64,000 nt of DNA from Dinoroseobacter sp013215265 (lineage in GTDB: Bacteria; Pseudomonadota; Alphaproteobacteria; Rhodobacterales; Rhodobacteraceae). The position numbers were made by a program, and so were the translations under genes. The stretch spans positions 1,488,001 to 1,552,000 of the forward strand of contig OY829366.1 in NCBI GenBank assembly GCA_963691755.1. Reading direction: 5' to 3'. Below are positions 16,307 to 24,572 of this stretch, in pieces. Positions within the stretch are counted from its first letter, which is position 1, and every line of letters begins with the position of its first letter. The notes beneath the pieces are model-generated. The model was not told the DNA's origin. It ran no database searches and worked only from the letters and a program-made list of their open reading frames with translations.

Positions 16307-17514
16307 GCAATTCTCAGATGTCCGACGCAATCTTGAACGGCCCAATAACGTCCACCGGACCCTTTCCAGAGCAATCGCGTCGTTTGCGATTGGGCGTTGT
16401 CGGGGGTGGGCGGATTTCGCAGACCCAGGCTATGGCCGCGCGCATGACCAATCGCTGGGAGATCGTTGCTGGCGCACTTTCCTCCGACCCGACACGCTCC
16501 AAAGCACGTGCGGGGGAGTGGTTTATCGAACCAGATCGCGCTTATGCGGGTTTTGCCGAGATGGCTTCTGCCGAAGCAGCGCGACCTGATGGGGTTGATG
16601 CTGTGATGATCACAACACCAAACAACGCGCATTTTCCGGCAGCCATGGCGTTTTTGGAGGCGGGGATTGACGTGCTGTGTGACAAGCCGCTCACCAATGA
16701 GCTCAGTGAAGCGCAAGGGTTGGTCGCCAAGGCATGCCAGTCAGGCAATGTTTTCGGCGTAAGCTATGTGATGTCCTGCTATCCGATGATCCGGCAGGCC
16801 CGCGAGATCGTTGCCAGCGGGCAGCTTGGCGAGATCAACCAGATTCATGTCGAGTTCATGCAGGACTGGATGACGCCTGAAACGGTTTCCGATGCGCCCC
16901 ATGTCAAATGGCGGCTCGACCCAAAGGTTTCAGGGCCTACCAGCTGTGTCGGCGACATCGGCACTCACGCGGCGCATCTTGCGTCCTTTGTCTCAGGCCT
17001 CGCATTGACGGATCTGAGGGCAGAGTTTCATGTCTGTGGCGCGCCTAAACCGCTTGAAGATACGGTCTTCATGTCGACCCGATACGAAGGGAATATCCCG
17101 GGTACGCTTATGGCCACGCGCCTGGCTCCGGGCAATCGGGGAGGACTTCGCCTACGCATCTTCGGTGCGCTCGGAGGATTGGAGTGGGACATGGAGCATG
17201 CTGAGCATCTGAAGTTAAACATCTTCGGCCAACCCGATCAGGTTCTGACCCGGGGACAGGGTCATGGCATTTCACCGGCTACGGAAAGGTTGACGCGCAC
17301 AGGGCGGGGTTTTCCAGAAGGTTTGATTGAAGCCTGGGCCAATCTCTACACCGAATTTGCACTCGCTGTCGCGGCGCGACGGGACGGGCTGGATGTGCCT
17401 GGAGGTGCAACATCGCTGCCCAAGGTCGAAGATGGGGCTGCCGGGGTCGCCTTCATTGAAGCTTCGGTGCGTTCCAACGCTGCCGGGGGCGTATGGGAGC
17501 GCGTGTCCGCATGA
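16303..17514 (+). CDS. Gfo/Idh/MocA family oxidoreductase (third of three)
   Basis: A 403-residue dehydrogenase. The Rossmann motif LGVVGGGRISQTQ is at about residues 29-41, the EKP-type motif is seen as CDKPLTNELSEAQ (Asp replaces Glu), and DIGTHAAHLASFVSG carries the conserved Asp and His of the substrate site. The N-terminal ~25 residues precede the domain. It overlaps both neighbours by ATGA. Longer and more divergent than the other two paralogues in this operon, so it probably handles a different intermediate. Confidence 0.9.
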   Translation: MSNSQMSDAILNGPITSTGPFPEQSRRLRLGVVGGGRISQTQAMAARMTNRWEIVAGALSSDPTRSKARAGEWFIEPDRAYAGFAEMASAEAARPDGVDAVMITTPNNAHFPAAMAFLEAGIDVLCDKPLTNELSEAQGLVAKACQSGNVFGVSYVMSCYPMIRQAREIVASGQLGEINQIHVEFMQDWMTPETVSDAPHVKWRLDPKVSGPTSCVGDIGTHAAHLASFVSGLALTDLRAEFHVCGAPKPLEDTVFMSTRYEGNIPGTLMATRLAPGNRGGLRLRIFGALGGLEWDMEHAEHLKLNIFGQPDQVLTRGQGHGISPATERLTRTGRGFPEGLIEAWANLYTEFALAVAARRDGLDVPGGATSLPKVEDGAAGVAFIEASVRSNAAGGVWERVSA

Positions 17515-19397
17515 AAACGTCCATAGCCACAGTCTCCATCTCAGGGAACCTGCGCGAAAAGCTGGAAGCGATCGCCGCGGCTGGGTTCGACGGGATCGAG
17601 ATTTTCGAGCAGGATTTTCTTGCGCATGATGGCTCGCCCAAAGAGGTAGGGGCGATGGTTCGCGACCATGGTCTCGAGATTATGCTGTTCCAGCCCTTTC
17701 GGGACTTTGAAACCCTGCCGGAACATTTCCGGGGGAAAGCGTTCGACCGGGCAGAACGCAAGTTTGACGTCATGCAGGAACTTGGGACGGAGCTTGTTCT
17801 GATCTGTTCGTCTGTGCATCCCAAAGCACTTGGCGGGATTGATCGCGCGGCTGATGATCTGCGTGAGTTAGGCGAGCGTGCAGCAAAGCGCGATTTGCGG
17901 ATCGGCTACGAAGCCCTTGCCTGGGGGCGTCACGTGAACGACCATAGGGACGCCTGGGAAATCGTGCGTCGGGCAGACCATTCTAACGTGGGCCTGATCG
18001 TTGATAGCTTTCATACCTTGGGCCGTAAGCTTGATCCCAACAGTCTGCGGTCTGTCCCGGGCGACAAGATTTTCTTTGTTCAGTTGGCCGATGCTCCCGC
18101 GATTGATATGGATCTCCTCTATTGGTCACGTCATTTCAGGAACATGCCCGGCGAGGGAGATCTAGACGTGACCGGCTTCATGCAGGCCGTGATGGCAACG
18201 GGTTATTCTGGCCCCATCAGTCTTGAGATTTTCAACGACATGTTCCGTGGAGGGAACACCCGGCAGCTTGCGCGTGACGGTTACCGCTCTCTTATCGATT
18301 TGATGGACCAGGTGGCGCGCGCAGAGCCTGAGCTTTCATTAAGCACCCCACCCGTTCCGGCCCCGCAATCGCCAGATGGCGTTGCGTTCATAGAATTCGC
18401 GACACGCGGAAAGGAAGCGGAAGCGCTCCAATCGTTGTTAGAACAGCTTGGTTTTACGCTGACAGGGACTCATCGCAACAAAGCCGTTTCGCTTTGGCAG
18501 CAGGGGGAAACGCGTATCGTTCTCAACAAAGAAACCGAAGGCCATGCTGCGTCCAGTTGGAATGCACGAGGCACGAATGTCTGCGATATTGGAATCTCGG
18601 TTCAGGACGCTGCCGACGTGATCACTCGGGCTGAGAAGCTGGGCGATAATCCCTTTGGCCAACCCCTGGGACCGGGTGAGGCATCGATACCAGCGATTAA
18701 GGGGCTGGCAGGTTCCGTGCTGCATTTCATGAACGCAGAAACTGCGGTGCAAGAGGTTTGGCAATCTGAGTTCGTGGCTTCCAACACCGAGCCTGGAAAT
18801 GCGGGCCTAACCCGGATCGATCATATTGCTCAAACCATGAGCTATGAGGATATGCTGAGTTGGTCGCTGTTCTATTCCACCCTCTTCGAGATGAAGAAAT
18901 CGGCGATGGTCGACGTGGTCGATCCAGATGGTATCGTGCGATCTCAGGCACTTGAAACGATGGATGGTAAGTTCAGGATAACGCTGAATGGAGCTGATAC
19001 GCATCGTACACTTGCTGGGGCGTTCTTGTCAGAAACGTTCGGTGCATCGGTTCAGCATATTGCCTTCGCGACTGACGACATCTTTGAAACGCTGCAAACG
19101 CTCATTGGGAACGGCTTCAAACCACTTCCAATTTCGTCAAACTACTATGCCGACCTTGAAGCACGATTTGTCATCGACCCAGAATTGCTAAAGCGCATGA
19201 AGTCGATGAACGTTTTGTATGATGAGGACGAAAGCGGCAGTTTCTTTCAATGCTACTCCGAGATGACGGGCTTTGGGGTGTTTTTTGAAATCGTGCAACG
19301 TCAAATAGACTATGCAGGTTATGGCGGAGCAAACGCGCCGTTCCGTATCGCCGCACAGAAGCGAATGGTTCGACCAAAAGGCGTTCCCGCCAATTGA
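17511..19397 (+). CDS. quiC1: QuiC1-type 3-dehydroshikimate dehydratase fused to HPPD-like VOC domain
   Basis: A 628-residue two-domain protein. The N-terminal TIM barrel (about 1-280) is a sugar-phosphate isomerase/epimerase-like 3-dehydroshikimate dehydratase that makes protocatechuate. The divalent-metal tetrad is visible at Glu134 (GYEAL), Asp165 (VDSFH), Gln191 (FVQLAD) and Glu239 (LEIFND), the spacing known for QuiC1 of Pseudomonas. The C-terminal domain (about 290-620) resembles 4-hydroxyphenylpyruvate dioxygenase and keeps a possible 2-His-1-Glu iron triad: His438 (DHIAQ), His516 (QHIAF) and Glu593 (FFEIV). The start at 17511 overlaps the previous stop by ATGA. This enzyme points to quinate, shikimate or related cyclitol breakdown as the role of the operon. 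Confidence 0.88.
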   Translation: MKTSIATVSISGNLREKLEAIAAAGFDGIEIFEQDFLAHDGSPKEVGAMVRDHGLEIMLFQPFRDFETLPEHFRGKAFDRAERKFDVMQELGTELVLICSSVHPKALGGIDRAADDLRELGERAAKRDLRIGYEALAWGRHVNDHRDAWEIVRRADHSNVGLIVDSFHTLGRKLDPNSLRSVPGDKIFFVQLADAPAIDMDLLYWSRHFRNMPGEGDLDVTGFMQAVMATGYSGPISLEIFNDMFRGGNTRQLARDGYRSLIDLMDQVARAEPELSLSTPPVPAPQSPDGVAFIEFATRGKEAEALQSLLEQLGFTLTGTHRNKAVSLWQQGETRIVLNKETEGHAASSWNARGTNVCDIGISVQDAADVITRAEKLGDNPFGQPLGPGEASIPAIKGLAGSVLHFMNAETAVQEVWQSEFVASNTEPGNAGLTRIDHIAQTMSYEDMLSWSLFYSTLFEMKKSAMVDVVDPDGIVRSQALETMDGKFRITLNGADTHRTLAGAFLSETFGASVQHIAFATDDIFETLQTLIGNGFKPLPISSNYYADLEARFVIDPELLKRMKSMNVLYDEDESGSFFQCYSEMTGFGVFFEIVQRQIDYAGYGGANAPFRIAAQKRMVRPKGVPAN

Positions 19398-19545
19398 GTC
19401 CCCAAGAAAAACTGTGAAGCCGAAGACGAAACCTTTTCGACGCGTATCTGCGTGTGAATGGCGAGAACCAATCAAACTGTACCGTTCCAAGAAAGCAGTT
19501 TAGAAGGTAGGTGGGTCTTCTGGTTTTGTGTAATCAGCGTTCTAT

Positions 19546-20218
19546 GTGCTGGAATTGGAGGAATTTCTTAAAGGTGCGGCTGATGAAAGATCAGATGGGC
19601 TTGGCCAGTCAGGGAAGCTGCGCCGGTCTCCAACCACGCCATTGCTGACGCTCTACGGGCCTTGGCGTCACCGTAGGAGCAGGCGTTTATGTGCTGGTGG
19701 AGACAACGGCGGCGGAAGCTGGTGTCTATGCGCCGGTTTCATTCTTGATCGTAGCGATCGTTGTTGCCTTCACGGCCTTTTCCTATGCTGAGCTTTCGAC
19801 GCGATATCCCGTAAGCGCTGGCGAAGCCGCTTATTTGGAAGCGGGCTTCGGCTCTGGCACAATGGCGACAGTCACCGGGCTGGCAGTTGCGCTTTCAGGG
19901 ACGGTCTCTGCTGCAGCTGTCGTTATAGCGTCTGCATCCTATCTTCAGGGCTTGATGACAGCGCCTCACGCGGTACTACCTATCGAGATTGTCGTCCTTA
20001 TGGGGCTGCTCGCGATTTGGGGTATAACGCTATCGATCACGGCTTTGGCTGAGCGCACGTCGCAAATTGTTCTGTTCGTATTCATGTTGGTGAACGTTGC
20101 GCTGATACGAATTAAACTCAGAGGCGATGATGGCTACGGCCACCTTGCAGCGCCAATTGCGGTTCCGGTTTTGGGAGTGCTGACCAGTTTGCTTCTCTTT
20201 GCAACGGCTTGGCTTTAG
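19546..20218 (+). pseudogene. decayed APC family amino acid permease
   Basis: Remains of an amino acid/polyamine/organocation permease. The N-terminal signature (KLRRSPTTPLLTLYG, 19618-19661) is in one frame, and its continuation (LGVTVGAGVYVLVE, then AFTAFSYAELSTRYPVSAGE) is in another, so there is a 1-base frameshift near 19662. Further on, LLAIWGIT (the helix 5 region) is joined directly to LAERTSQIVLFVFMLVN, which in intact APC proteins lies about 170 residues later, implying an internal deletion. The 3' end stops after one more partial helix. No product is expected to be functional. The 160 bases that follow, up to the LacI gene, hold nothing recognisable. Confidence 0.75.
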
Positions 20219-20380
20219 GGAAGCAGGCCGGGCGCGCAAAGAGACCTGCAACCGGTCAAAGTGGCCGCCAGATGCCTTTTCGCAACCGCGTGCATTTAAA
20301 TCCAACGCACCAGCCTTTTCGCGCGTTACCTGCATGGTCATGACCAAGGCTCTGAAAGTTCTAATGCAAGGTCGATTATT

Positions 20381-21352
20381 TCACGCGACGGGCTTTGCTG
20401 AGTGACGCTGTACAAGTGTCGGCATGCAATGGCGACTGCAACCGTCAAGCGGTGTTTGATCGATGATCGCATTTGCCAGAATGCTGCCAGCCTCATCACC
20501 GATTTGCTTCGCGGGCAAGCGAACTGTCGTAAGTGACGGTTCAATGTCGGCGCTGCCCTTGAAGTCACCGATACCAACAATTGAAATATCGTCAGGTACA
20601 GCGAGCCCGGCTGCGTGCGCGGCGTAAATCGCACCTGTCGCGAGGATATCATTACCACAAATCAAGGCCGTTGGGCGGTCTGATCCTAGCAATAGTTTTT
20701 GCATGTCCCGCTTGGACTCGGAGATACTATAGACGGTCGTCAGTGCCCAAGCTTCAGGCACGATGACACCTGCATTTGCAAGCGTCTCAAGCACTACGTT
20801 GCGACGCGCCAACGCTCGGTCGTTGCCATCTGTCGGAGGAAACATACATGCGATTTTCCGGTGCCCCAGAGAAAGAACATGCTCAGCAATCATCCGACCA
20901 GCGAGTTCGTTGTCCGCCCCGATTGATGGATACCTCGATGCTGCGGAATAATTCCACATAAGCACGCATCGGATTTGCTGCTGATCAAGTAGTCTGAAGA
21001 CGGCTTCATCATGATCGAGCCCGGTCAAAACAACCCCGTCAACCCGATGCTCAAGGAATTTTCGTAAGATCGCATATTCTCGTTGCAGGTCATATCCGTG
21101 GGACGCCAATAGGATCGTGAAACCCAACTTGTCCACGGCGTCAGAAAAGGCCTGCACCACTTCTGCGAAGATCGCATGGTCGAGCGTTGGGACCAAAACG
21201 CCAATGGTTCCGGAGCGTATGCCATGGATCGTTTGGGCCGCGCGATTGCGGATATAGCCAGTGCTGCGTACTGCGGAATCAATCTTTCGTCGAGTTGCTG
21301 GCCTGAGTAATTCAGGGTGGTTGAAGTAGCGCGAAACCGTAGAGGCAGACAC
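20381..21352 (-). CDS. LacI family transcriptional regulator, start uncertain
   Basis: At least 323 residues: a LacI-type helix-turn-helix (VSASTVSRYFNHPELLR), hinge, and a periplasmic-binding-protein-like effector domain (GTIGVLVPTLDHAIFAEVVQ, then GICGND-like LICGNDILATGA and DISIVGIGDFKG). The first canonical start is the GTG at 21352, but that cuts off the first recognition helix. The frame stays open upstream and encodes KADILTVAKAAR, which completes the normal LacI HTH, with no ATG, GTG or TTG before a stop near 21426. Translation may begin at a rare codon (ATT or CTG), or the 5' end is damaged. It is divergent from the tctABC operon and is its likely repressor. Confidence 0.82.
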   Translation of the reverse strand: MSASTVSRYFNHPELLRPATRRKIDSAVRSTGYIRNRAAQTIHGIRSGTIGVLVPTLDHAIFAEVVQAFSDAVDKLGFTILLASHGYDLQREYAILRKFLEHRVDGVVLTGLDHDEAVFRLLDQQQIRCVLMWNYSAASRYPSIGADNELAGRMIAEHVLSLGHRKIACMFPPTDGNDRALARRNVVLETLANAGVIVPEAWALTTVYSISESKRDMQKLLLGSDRPTALICGNDILATGAIYAAHAAGLAVPDDISIVGIGDFKGSADIEPSLTTVRLPAKQIGDEAGSILANAIIDQTPLDGCSRHCMPTLVQRHSAKPVA

Positions 21353-21434
21353 GCGGGCAGCCTTGGCAACAGTCAGAATATCTGCTTTTTTATATTTACT
21401 ATCAGAGATTTGATAGACCTTTCAGCTAATTTTA

Positions 21435-21460
21435 TGAAAACATTTGCAAAACTATTTTCA
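21435..21460. promoter_or_regulatory. inverted repeat, candidate LacI-family operator
   Basis: TGAAAA and TTTTCA arms flank a 14-base centre. The left half also forms the imperfect palindrome TGAAAACATTTGCA. It lies between the LacI regulator and tctA, about 50 bases upstream of the tctA start. Assignment to this regulator is by position. Confidence 0.4.
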
Positions 21461-21508
21461 TCACGTAGCGTAATTGGTCAAGCCTGATAGTGGGAGCGAC
21501 TGGGCGAA

Positions 21509-23038
21509 ATGGATTTCGTGTTCTACATGGGTGACGTGTTCACTCCAATCAACTTCGGACTGTTGCTCCTTGGCACAGTCGGTGGCTTGATTTTGGGTGC
21601 AACCCCGGGGCTCTCACCGACTATGGCGGTGGCGCTTTTGATCCCATTCACCTTTCAGCTAGAGCCACAACAAGGCCTGATCCTGCTGGGCGCGGCCTAT
21701 ACTTCGACCGTTGCCGGAGGTGCAGTGAGTGCGATCCTTCTGAAGATTCCAGGTGCACCTGCCAATATCGCCACCACGCTTGACGGGCATACGATGGCGA
21801 CCAAAGGCGAGGGCGCAAAGGCGCTGCAACTGTCGTTCCTGGCCTCTGCAGTCGGTGGGCTATTCGGTGTGTTTCTCCTGATCTTTCTGACGCCCGTTTT
21901 GGCGCAATGGGCGCTGGCATTCGGACCGTCCCATTTATTTTGGCTCGCGATCTTGGGCGTGACTGTGATCGGCACGCTAGATTCCAGTTCGGTGGTAAAG
22001 GGGCTTCTGTCTGGTTGCATTGGTCTTTGGCTGGCAACCATCGGTTTTGATGACATCATGGGTGCTCAGCGCTTCATTTTTCATGATGCAGTCAGTGGCG
22101 GCATCAACGTCATCCCAGCACTGATTGGTCTTTTTGCGATTCCGCAGGTCATCACGATGTTTACCAAAGGCCGCTCGAGCGACGATGCAGAGGTGATAAG
22201 TGTTAAAAAGCACCCAATAAGGCTGGCATTTCTAGAGGTTTTCCGACGCAAAACGGCGCTTGTGATTGGTACAATTACTGGCTCGATCATTGGTTTGATC
22301 CCAGGCGTTGGAGGCCAGATTGCAGGGCTTGTAGCGTATGATCAGTCAAAGAAGTTCTCGAAGGAGAGCGAGAAGTTTGGCACAGGCCACAGTGAAGGCG
22401 TGATTGCGGCCGAGAGCGCCAACAACGCGATGGTCGGCCCTTCACTTGTACCGCTTCTGACGCTCTCGATCCCTGGTTCGCCCACGGCGGCTGTGCTTCT
22501 CGGCGGTCTTCTCATCCATGGCATATTTCCAGGTCCAGACCTGTTCATGAATTACCCGCAAGTTGCCTGGACATTCATTGACTCGATGCTGATCGGGCAA
22601 ATCCTGATGTGTATCTTCGGGCTTTACATCGCAGGGCTCGCAGCCAGCGTCGCCCGCGTACCACATGCCGTGATGGCTGCTGTGGTGCTCGCGCTCGCTG
22701 TTTATGGAAGCTACTCGGTCCAGAACTCGATGGGGGATGTCTATGTGATGGCATCGCTCGGTCTTGGCATGTATTTCTTGGAACGTTTTGGCTTCTCTGC
22801 TGCGCCTCTCGTTCTGGGTCTGATCCTTGGTCCTATCGCGGAAGCTAATTTTATCCAGGGCTCGATGATTGCGAATGCGACCGTTGGCATGGGTACCTAT
22901 TTCTTCACCGGTTGGCTCAACTGGCTTCTGATCATCATCGTTCTGGCCTCGATCAGCTATTCGGTTTGGATGGAGGTCGCTGCGCGCCGCTACACCACCA
23001 AGGATGATGCCGTCGCCAAAGAGGAGGCATTGTCTTGA
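21509..23038 (+). CDS. tctA: tripartite tricarboxylate transporter large permease TctA
   Basis: A 509-residue polytopic membrane protein of the TctA family, the translocation subunit of a tripartite tricarboxylate-type importer. The hallmark GATPGLSPTMAVALLIP is at residues 30-46, KIPGAPANIATTLDG follows, and a second related copy (GLIPGVGGQIAG and SIPGSPTAAVLLGGL) gives the internal twofold repeat of the family. ATG at 21509 with GGGAG upstream. Followed by TctB (TTGA overlap), TctC and sulfoacetate-type enzymes, so the transported acid is probably sulfoacetate rather than citrate. Confidence 0.93.
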   Translation: MDFVFYMGDVFTPINFGLLLLGTVGGLILGATPGLSPTMAVALLIPFTFQLEPQQGLILLGAAYTSTVAGGAVSAILLKIPGAPANIATTLDGHTMATKGEGAKALQLSFLASAVGGLFGVFLLIFLTPVLAQWALAFGPSHLFWLAILGVTVIGTLDSSSVVKGLLSGCIGLWLATIGFDDIMGAQRFIFHDAVSGGINVIPALIGLFAIPQVITMFTKGRSSDDAEVISVKKHPIRLAFLEVFRRKTALVIGTITGSIIGLIPGVGGQIAGLVAYDQSKKFSKESEKFGTGHSEGVIAAESANNAMVGPSLVPLLTLSIPGSPTAAVLLGGLLIHGIFPGPDLFMNYPQVAWTFIDSMLIGQILMCIFGLYIAGLAASVARVPHAVMAAVVLALAVYGSYSVQNSMGDVYVMASLGLGMYFLERFGFSAAPLVLGLILGPIAEANFIQGSMIANATVGMGTYFFTGWLNWLLIIIVLASISYSVWMEVAARRYTTKDDAVAKEEALS

Positions 23039-23499
23039 ATTACCTTCCGCGTAGTCAGCACATCATTGCGTCGGGTCTGATTGCTGGTGTGGGTATCTCT
23101 ATTGCCTACATCAGCTTCACCCAGGAGCCTGCTGCGGCTTTCACGTTCCCTCGCATCATCTCGTCCGTTTTTGCGGTGCTTGCGATCTGGACATTCGTCA
23201 AAGCGCTGCTTGGGCGTACCAAAGTTGGCAACGGCATAAGCGACACTCACATGCGCAAGATGCTTCCCGGCCTTATAATTATGATTGTCTACGTGTTCTG
23301 GGCCGCCGAAACACTGGGCTTCTACACAGCCACCAGCATCGCGTTTTTCATCCTGTTTTCATTTTACGATCCGGCACCCCATACGGCGCTAAAAAGCTGG
23401 GTCAAACGTATCGCTATCACCGCCGGCGTCATGGCGGTTTTATATGGTCTCTTTGCCCAATTGCTGAACGTTTTCACACCGCGAGAGATCTTTTTCTGA
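23035..23499 (+). CDS. tctB: tripartite tricarboxylate transporter small subunit TctB
   Basis: A 154-residue protein with four hydrophobic helices (near residues 10-30, 37-57, 78-98 and 118-142), fitting the TctB small membrane subunit. The likely start is TTG at 23035, which overlaps the tctA stop as TTGA and follows GAGGAGG by 7-8 bases. The next gene begins 39 bases after its stop. Confidence 0.88.
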   Translation: MNYLPRSQHIIASGLIAGVGISIAYISFTQEPAAAFTFPRIISSVFAVLAIWTFVKALLGRTKVGNGISDTHMRKMLPGLIIMIVYVFWAAETLGFYTATSIAFFILFSFYDPAPHTALKSWVKRIAITAGVMAVLYGLFAQLLNVFTPREIFF

Positions 23500-23538
23500 A
23501 CCGCAATAGCGGCAGAGTTAACCCTTAGGGAGGATACT

Positions 23539-24510
23539 ATGAAAAAATGGATAGCAGGGGCCGCATTGGCCTTGGTCGCGATGTCAGGCTCAGCGAGCGC
23601 TGATGGCCACGCCAACTACCCCGAACGCCCGATCATGATGATGGTCAGCTACGGTGCAGGTGGCGCCACCGACTTCCAGGCGCGTATCGTGACTATGACG
23701 GCTGGCAACGAGGACGCGCTTGGCATGCCAATCGCCATCGTAAACCGCCCTGGAGCAGGTGGCCGTGTTGGCTGGAACTGGTTTGCCTCCGATGCTGAGG
23801 CCGATGGGTATACGCTCGGTGCCTATAACATTCCGCACTTTGTGGCACAGTCGATAGAGGGCGGCGTGTCTTATTCGACCGAAAGCTTTGAGCCGATTGC
23901 CAACTGGGGCGCAGACCCTGCGGTCTTTGTCGTCGGCGCGGATAGCGAATTCAACTCCATGCAGGACGTTGTCGACTATGCTAAAGCCAATCCAGGCGGT
24001 TTGACATTCTCAGGCGCGGGTCTTTTTGTGGGTCACCACATTGCGGCGCTTCAGCTTGAAAAGGCAACTGGCGTGAAGCTGGCTTATATCCCAAACAACG
24101 CCGGTGGTGCAGGTGCGATGCGCGCTGTGATCGCGGGCGAAGTTCTGGGTGGCGTCAACAACCTTTCGGACGCATATCGTGCACGTGAAGCAGGCAACGT
24201 CAAAATCCTCGGTGTCTTCGATCTAGAGCGTAACGAGCAGTTCCTGCCTGACGTTCCAACGTTGATGGAGCAAGGTTTCGACATCGACAATGCAAGCGTC
24301 AACTTCCGTGGCATCATGGTTCCGAAAGGCACCCCGCAGGGCATTATAGACAAGCTGGCTGAAACCGTGCCGACGATGTTTGAAAATCGCCGCGTACAGA
24401 GCCGGATGGCTGCTGGTGGATCGCCTATGCATATCATGACACGAGATGAGGTCCTCGCGATGTGGGCAGCGCGCCAAACTACACTCGAAGAGCTACTCTC
24501 TGGCCTCTAA
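23539..24510 (+). CDS. tctC: tripartite tricarboxylate transporter substrate-binding protein TctC
   Basis: A 323-residue periplasmic binding protein of the Bug/TctC family. A signal peptide is seen at 1-21 (AGAALALVAMSGSASA-DG). Family motifs are YPERPIMMMVSYGAGGATD at the mature start, VNRPGAGGRVGWN, and MVPKGTPQGIIDKLAE near the end. The ATG follows TTAGGGAGG. A GC-rich hairpin directly after the stop probably protects or trims the mRNA, so that this protein is made in excess over the enzymes encoded downstream. Confidence 0.93.
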   Translation: MKKWIAGAALALVAMSGSASADGHANYPERPIMMMVSYGAGGATDFQARIVTMTAGNEDALGMPIAIVNRPGAGGRVGWNWFASDAEADGYTLGAYNIPHFVAQSIEGGVSYSTESFEPIANWGADPAVFVVGADSEFNSMQDVVDYAKANPGGLTFSGAGLFVGHHIAALQLEKATGVKLAYIPNNAGGAGAMRAVIAGEVLGGVNNLSDAYRAREAGNVKILGVFDLERNEQFLPDVPTLMEQGFDIDNASVNFRGIMVPKGTPQGIIDKLAETVPTMFENRRVQSRMAAGGSPMHIMTRDEVLAMWAARQTTLEELLSGL

Positions 24511-24518
24511 TAAATTTC

Positions 24519-24548
24519 GGCGCAGCGCCATATATGAGGCGCTGCGCC
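24519..24548 (+). terminator. intercistronic hairpin between tctC and the dehydrogenase gene
   Basis: A perfect 11-bp stem, GGCGCAGCGCC with GGCGCTGCGCC, encloses an 8-base loop. It is followed by TTGCTTACTT, not a pure T run. It probably acts as a partial terminator or an mRNA-stabilising structure after the binding-protein gene. Confidence 0.65.
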
Positions 24549-24572
24549 TTGCTTACTTCTCAGGACATCACC

